From CAVSSX01 sp963730735 (GTDB taxonomy: Bacteria; Actinomycetota; Acidimicrobiia; Acidimicrobiales; RAAP-2), in NCBI GenBank assembly GCA_963730735.1, contig CAVSSX010000001.1:1-44803 (forward strand): DNA of 44,803 bases, given 5' to 3'. The position numbers and the translations under genes were made by a program. Positions 41,001 to 44,803 of the stretch are shown piece after piece. Every line of letters starts with the position of its first letter. Positions within the stretch are counted from its first letter, which is position 1. Under the pieces are notes generated by a model. That model did not search any database. It had not been told where the DNA came from and saw only the letters and a list, made by a program, of their open reading frames with translations.

Positions 41001-41144
41001 CCACCCCCCGGCCGCCCGCGACGGCGTGAGTCGGTCGACCAGCCCGCCAACAGGGCCGATGCGGCAAAGCGCGAGAAACCACCGCCGGGTCTCTCATCAT
41101 CGCACCGTAGAGATCTCCCCCCTACGTCGGAATCTTTCTCGGCG

Positions 41145-42227
41145 TTGGACCTTCACACTGAGGTTCAACCAGCGAGAGATCGGGTGCAAGCCGTGTTGCC
41201 TAAAAATCGACCGAGCACTGACACACACGATCTGTGGGGTGGTGAACACCCGACAGCGTTAGTCGTTGCCCCCGCGTTCGCCAGATCCTCGGCTGTCCCG
41301 ACGTCGCAGGCAACTCTAGGCGAGCACGAGATCGCCGCGGCTGCGGGCGCCCCCCTGGATTGGCCGCGGGTGGACGACGGGCTGGACCGCCAAGTTCGTA
41401 TCGGAGAGCTTTCGATCGCCACCGACGGAGAGGCCGACGAGATCGCGGGGCGGTCGACCAGTCCTCGCCAGATCTCCCTCTCGATCATCATGCCGGCCTA
41501 CAACGAGGGGCGCACCCTGGCGCACGCCATCAAGCAGGTCCTCACCACCCCCTTTCCTTGCCCGGTCGAGCTCATCGTCGTCGACGACGGCAGCACCGAC
41601 CGTACGCAGAACGTCCTGGAGGAGCTCGAGGACTTTCGCCTGGTGGTGCACCGGCACGAGAAGAACCGAGGCAAGGGCGCGGCGCTCCTGTCGGGCATCG
41701 CACTCGCCAGTGGGACCCACGTCGTGCCCTTCGACGCCGACCTCGAGTACGCACCACAGGACCTCGTGGGGTTGCTGGAACCGGTCATCGCCGGCCGGAC
41801 CGACATCGTGTACGGCTCCCGCCTCTTCGGGGCCAACACGGTCTACCAGTCGTACCGGTACGCGATGGGCAACAAGCTCACGACGCTGATGGCCAACCTC
41901 CTGTTCGACAGCTACATCAGCGACCTGCACACCTGCCTGAAACTGATGCCGGTGAGCCTCGTCCGTGATCTGAGCTTGCGCGAGCAGGGCTTCGGCCTCG
42001 ACACCGAGATCACCGCCGAAGTACTCAAGCGGGGCTACCGACCGTTCGAGGTCCCCGTCTCGTACCACTCCCGGACGCATGCCCAGGGGAAGAAGCTCGA
42101 CTGGCGTGACGGGGTAGCGTGTTTGGCGATCCTCTTCCGGGTGCGCTCGCAGCGGCGCACCAGCCGTCTCTCGGAGACGGTCCGCGAGGGCGACCCTCGT
42201 GAGCTACGGCTGCTGAAGCAGGCCTGA
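41145..42227 (+). CDS. Glycosyltransferase family 2, polyprenyl-phosphate sugar synthase-like
   Basis: Up to 360 residues. The GT-A domain starts at about residue 110: L-S-I-I-M-P-A-Y-N-E-G, then L-I-V-V-D-D-G-S-T-D-R-T, N-R-G-K-G-A-A-L and P-F-D-A-D-L-E-Y. It resembles dolichyl/polyprenyl-phosphate mannose or glucose synthases without C-terminal helices. The first ~105 residues are low-complexity, so the true start may be later than TTG 41145; no ribosome binding site settles it. It could make the polyprenyl-phosphate sugar donor used by the GT-C-like protein (inference). Confidence 0.85.
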   Translation: MDLHTEVQPARDRVQAVLPKNRPSTDTHDLWGGEHPTALVVAPAFARSSAVPTSQATLGEHEIAAAAGAPLDWPRVDDGLDRQVRIGELSIATDGEADEIAGRSTSPRQISLSIIMPAYNEGRTLAHAIKQVLTTPFPCPVELIVVDDGSTDRTQNVLEELEDFRLVVHRHEKNRGKGAALLSGIALASGTHVVPFDADLEYAPQDLVGLLEPVIAGRTDIVYGSRLFGANTVYQSYRYAMGNKLTTLMANLLFDSYISDLHTCLKLMPVSLVRDLSLREQGFGLDTEITAEVLKRGYRPFEVPVSYHSRTHAQGKKLDWRDGVACLAILFRVRSQRRTSRLSETVREGDPRELRLLKQA

Positions 42228-42294
42228 GGTCGCACAGGAACCGGGCGCGACCGAGCGTCCCGGTCGTCCCGACACGTCAACCGAAGGATGGCGC

Positions 42295-42312
42295 TCGGGC
42301 CTTTTCGCCCGA
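42295..42312. terminator. Hairpin between convergent genes
   Basis: Arms TCGGGC and GCCCGA with loop CTTTTC, placed between the GT2 stop (42227) and the luciferase-like gene stop (42319). A likely shared terminator. Confidence 0.4.
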
Positions 42313-42318
42313 CGGCTA

Positions 42319-43533
42319 CTAGTTCTGTGCGGTGACCGGCAGCACCGTCGGCCACTCGACGTCGGGCAGCTCCTTCGAGAAGGGCCCGTATTTGGGCACG
42401 GCCGTTGCCCGATAGCGATCGGTCGAGTGCACGCGGTCGGGGTCGTGCTGGGGGATGACCCGGTCGCCGAACACCTCGATGACCTCGTGGATCTCGTCGG
42501 GGTACAGGTCTCCGGGAAGGCCGAACACCAGCTGGTCGCAGCCGACGGACTTGTAGTTCTCGAGCTGCTCGGACACTTCCTCGGGGTTGCCGACCATCAT
42601 GTAGCCCCCGGCGATCAGCTCGTCCAAGAACGCCTCGGGGTCGGGCCCGGCCAGGTCCCGCAGGACCAGCGGCGAGTTGGGCCAGGTGATGGCGTCGGGC
42701 GACTTCGGCATGGTGTCGTGGTACAGGTTCACCATTGTCACCAGGTAGCCGCTGACCCGGTTCAGGGCGATGTCCCGGGCCCGGTCACGGTCCTCCAGGC
42801 AGATGACGGCGTTGGTCATCATGACGTTGTCGTTCAGGAACTGGCCCAAGGGCTCCTTACAATCGGCCACCGCGTTCTTGTACGCCTCGATGCGGCCCTT
42901 CAGGTTGAAGATCGGCTCGAAGTTGAAGGCGATCGCCCCGATGCCCAGCTCGCCGGCCCGGGCGAAGGTCGGGGGGTTCCCGCAGGCCACCCAGATCGGG
43001 GGGTGACCCTGTCCATAGGGCTTGGGGAGGACGTTGTGCGGCGTGGGCACGGTGAAGTGGTCCCCATGGAACGTGTAGTCGACCTGCTCCCACATCCGGG
43101 GGATCTCGTGGACGACCTCTTCCCACTCGACCTTGGTCGAGTTCTTGTCCATGATGTTGAAGGTCTCCATCTCGTGGCTCCCGGCGCCACGGCCGGTCCC
43201 CCACTCGAACCGGCGGTTGGTGACGTGGTCGAGCATGGCGGCCCGCTCGGCGTAGCGGACCGGGTGCTCCTTGCGGGGCGAGAGGCTGTTGATGCCCGTG
43301 CACAGGTGGATGTAGTCGGTGTGGCCGGCGACGTAGCCCATCACCACCTCGGGGGCCGACATGTGGCTGTACTCGACCAACGCGTGGTGCTCGCCGAACC
43401 ACGCGTACTTCCAGTTGTGCTTGTCGGCCAAGATCGTGTACTCCGCCTCGCGCATCAGCCGAGCGTGCTCTTGCTCGGTGTCGTGCGCAGCCGGACCCGG
43501 GATGTAGCCGTTCAGGAAAATGCCGAATTCCAC
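42319..43533 (-). CDS. Luciferase-like (LLM) flavin-dependent monooxygenase
   Basis: 404 residues with the bacterial luciferase TIM-barrel pattern. It has F-G-I-F-L-N-G-Y at the N-terminus, Y-A-W-F-G-E-H-H-A, then R-F-E-W-G-T-G-R-G-A-G-S-H-E and P-P-I-W-V-A-C-G-N-P, and a C-terminal G-N-P-E-E-V-S-E-Q-L. FMN or F420 could be the cofactor; the family uses both and I cannot decide here. The GTG at 43533 is chosen because GGAGACAGA precedes it and homology begins at once. It lies downstream of the SMP-30-type gene with a 194-base gap. Confidence 0.9.
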   Translation of the reverse strand: MEFGIFLNGYIPGPAAHDTEQEHARLMREAEYTILADKHNWKYAWFGEHHALVEYSHMSAPEVVMGYVAGHTDYIHLCTGINSLSPRKEHPVRYAERAAMLDHVTNRRFEWGTGRGAGSHEMETFNIMDKNSTKVEWEEVVHEIPRMWEQVDYTFHGDHFTVPTPHNVLPKPYGQGHPPIWVACGNPPTFARAGELGIGAIAFNFEPIFNLKGRIEAYKNAVADCKEPLGQFLNDNVMMTNAVICLEDRDRARDIALNRVSGYLVTMVNLYHDTMPKSPDAITWPNSPLVLRDLAGPDPEAFLDELIAGGYMMVGNPEEVSEQLENYKSVGCDQLVFGLPGDLYPDEIHEVIEVFGDRVIPQHDPDRVHSTDRYRATAVPKYGPFSKELPDVEWPTVLPVTAQN

Positions 43534-43727
43534 TCTGTCTCCAATGGTCGGGATCGGTGCACGTCGCTCCCGACCGCCGGTACGCAGCAGGAGGTTCAAG
43601 GAAGATAGTGCGCGGCGGGGGTCGGCGTCTGATCGGCTCAGTCAAGGACCCTGTCGGCACGGCGGCCCCGTCCTCCCGCCACCGTCAGGAGGACAGAGCA
43701 CCGCTCCCGGCGGGTCCTTCCTGGCGG

Positions 43728-44678
43728 TCAGCCCTGGTGGACCATTGCCATCCCGGGGACCGAGCTGCGGCCCCGCAACACGTAGGGCGCCCAGAGCGAA
43801 CCGATGTAGAGGTCTCGCCGGTCGGGCCCGCCCCATGCCAAGCTGGTGGGTGATTGCAGGAGGTCACCGTCGAGGTCCTCGAGGACGGTCACGACTTCCC
43901 CGTCGGGGGTGAGCGCGACGATCCGGTTCGGTCCGACGATCGTCACCCAGAGGTTCCCCTCGTCGTCGAAGGCGCAGCCGTCGGCCAGACCCCAGCGTCG
44001 CATGGTGGCCGGGTCGGCCAGGCCGGCGAGTCCCTGTGCCCCGAACTCATCGGGACGCCGATCGCCCAGGTCCGGCCCGAACTGCTCGCCCGACCCCAGG
44101 GTCCGATCGGGCCGGATGGGGAAGCGGACCACGGCCGCCGGGGTGGTGCGCACGACGTACAGATGGGACTCGTTGCGGTCGAGGGCCATGCAGTTGGGGA
44201 AGGTCACGCCCTCGGCCACCACCACCGGGTCGCGTCCGTCGGCCCCGGCCCGCACTACGAAGCCGTCGGGCCGGGCGAACGCCACCGCCTCGCCGACGTC
44301 GTCGCACGACGCCGATACCGAGGCCCAGAGGTCGCCCCGCCGGTCGACCAGGACGAAGTTGACCCACTGCATGGGCCGGCCGAGCGTCTCGGCGGTGACG
44401 ATGGGCCGAACCGCTCCGGTGACCGGATCGACCTCCTGGATGGAGCCCGAGCCGAAGTTGGCCACCAGGAACCGGCCCTGCTCGGTCATGGCGAAGCCGT
44501 TGGGCTCACCGCCGGCCGCTCCGATACCCCGGACACGGTCACCGTCGATCTCGGCCACCGCCGAGCCCCGGTCTGAGGCGTACAGGCGGCCGTCGCCGGC
44601 CACCAGTACGTGCTCGGGCCGGTCGATCCCCCGTCCGACCACCTCGAGGTCGGAGATCGCGAGCTCGGTCATCGTCAC
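43728..44678 (-). CDS. SMP-30/gluconolactonase-like beta-propeller protein
   Basis: 316 residues. Propeller blades are seen as repeated hydrophobic-G-x-L-Y/W segments: D-G-R-L-Y-A-S-D-R-G, G-E-P-N-G-F-A, R-G-D-L-W-A-S-V and F-P-N-C-M-A-L-D, then G-C-A-F-D-D-E-G-N-L-W-V-T. The metal ligands of SMP-30 lactonases (Glu near the N-terminus, two Asn, one Asp) can be placed in P-E-H-V, P-N-C and D-G-C. Probably a lactone hydrolase. The GTG at 44678 starts it (an ATG lies two codons later); the overlap with an upstream stop suggests an operon. Confidence 0.87.
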   Translation of the reverse strand: MTMTELAISDLEVVGRGIDRPEHVLVAGDGRLYASDRGSAVAEIDGDRVRGIGAAGGEPNGFAMTEQGRFLVANFGSGSIQEVDPVTGAVRPIVTAETLGRPMQWVNFVLVDRRGDLWASVSASCDDVGEAVAFARPDGFVVRAGADGRDPVVVAEGVTFPNCMALDRNESHLYVVRTTPAAVVRFPIRPDRTLGSGEQFGPDLGDRRPDEFGAQGLAGLADPATMRRWGLADGCAFDDEGNLWVTIVGPNRIVALTPDGEVVTVLEDLDGDLLQSPTSLAWGGPDRRDLYIGSLWAPYVLRGRSSVPGMAMVHQG

Positions 44679-44803
44679 CCCCGTGCCGATGTCGCCCGGA
44701 TGCCGGATTGGCGGCCCCGGTCCCCGACGACCGGCCCGAGGCTAGTGTCGCCGCGCCCGGTGGCGCCGGGCGCCGACGGGTTCGCCAGCACCTCGGCGAG
44801 GTC
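44675..44803 (-). CDS. Possible C-terminal end of an upstream gene (partial)
   Basis: On the minus strand an open frame enters from the window edge (D-L-A-E-V-L-A-N-P-S-A-P-G) and stops at a TGA that overlaps the GTG of the SMP-30-type gene. Only 42 residues are visible and none is diagnostic. The overlap is the main support. Confidence 0.3.
   Translation of the reverse strand, partial: DLAEVLANPSAPGATGRGDTSLGPVVGDRGRQSGIRATSARG

Larger units (their letters stand above)
39962..41144. other. 1.18 kb stretch without a convincing gene
   Basis: Open frames on both strands lack motifs, ribosome binding sites and a sensible amino-acid make-up (Arg/Pro-rich). It contains an inverted repeat at 40159-40195 and a 17-base direct repeat at 40414 and 40984. 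It must hold the promoters for the divergent genes at 39961 and 41145. It may also hold a decayed gene or an RNA element that I cannot identify. Confidence 0.5.

Noticed and set aside
1..44803. CRISPR arrays, transposases, phage integrases or toxin-antitoxin pairs
   Set aside because: None seen. The only tandem repeats are coding (42-residue units), and no repeat-spacer pattern or mobile-element protein motif was found.

Overview
The window is about 44.8 kb of high-GC, densely coded DNA with typical actinobacterial features: frequent GTG and TTG starts, many 4-base stop/start overlaps, and repeated TANNNT boxes 6-8 bases before start codons, which suggests leaderless transcription. The gene set (AtuA-type protein with an acyl-CoA carboxylase, several amidohydrolases, a luciferase-like monooxygenase, an SRPBCC-SDR fusion) suggests a soil, marine or freshwater Acidimicrobiia-like actinomycete. 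That assignment is inference; no marker gene or rRNA is present.

Left part (1-13 kb): the end of a DUF1365 / FAD amine-oxidase operon; a divergent SRPBCC-SDR fusion with a small membrane protein; a SpoIIE-type phosphatase facing a tiny Cys4 (HiPIP-like) protein; an amidohydrolase; a diiron acyl-ACP-desaturase-like protein translationally coupled to a PlsC acyltransferase; an AlkB-type repair dioxygenase behind a well-matched SOS box; a CPA2 antiporter; and a LysR regulator divergent from a COG3964-type metallohydrolase and a Rieske oxygenase.

Middle (14-28 kb): a tightly overlapped carboxylase-beta / biotin carboxylase-alpha / AtuA operon for catabolism of branched or terpenoid acyl-CoAs; an 8-TM-like membrane protein converging on a large MalT-type LuxR regulator; a flavin reductase; two alpha/beta hydrolases; a hotdog thioesterase; a VOC protein broken by two +1 shifts; and a ferritin-like protein with one +1 shift. 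All of these shifts, and a fourth in a glycosyltransferase at 34.16 kb, are repaired by removing one C from a C-run of the coding strand. This points to homopolymer overcalls or recent decay.

Right part (29-42 kb): a cell-surface glycan locus. It has a Wzx-like flippase, two GT4 and two GT2 glycosyltransferases, a secreted glycoside hydrolase with six 42-residue beta-type repeats, a DUF2206-type GT-C-like membrane protein, a NodB deacetylase and a membrane-anchored DUF1616-like protein, the last three with overlapping ends. Two regions of 0.86 and 1.18 kb flank the locus and hold no convincing genes. The window closes with a luciferase-like monooxygenase and an SMP-30-type beta-propeller protein. 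No rRNA, convincing tRNA, CRISPR array, transposase or phage gene was seen.
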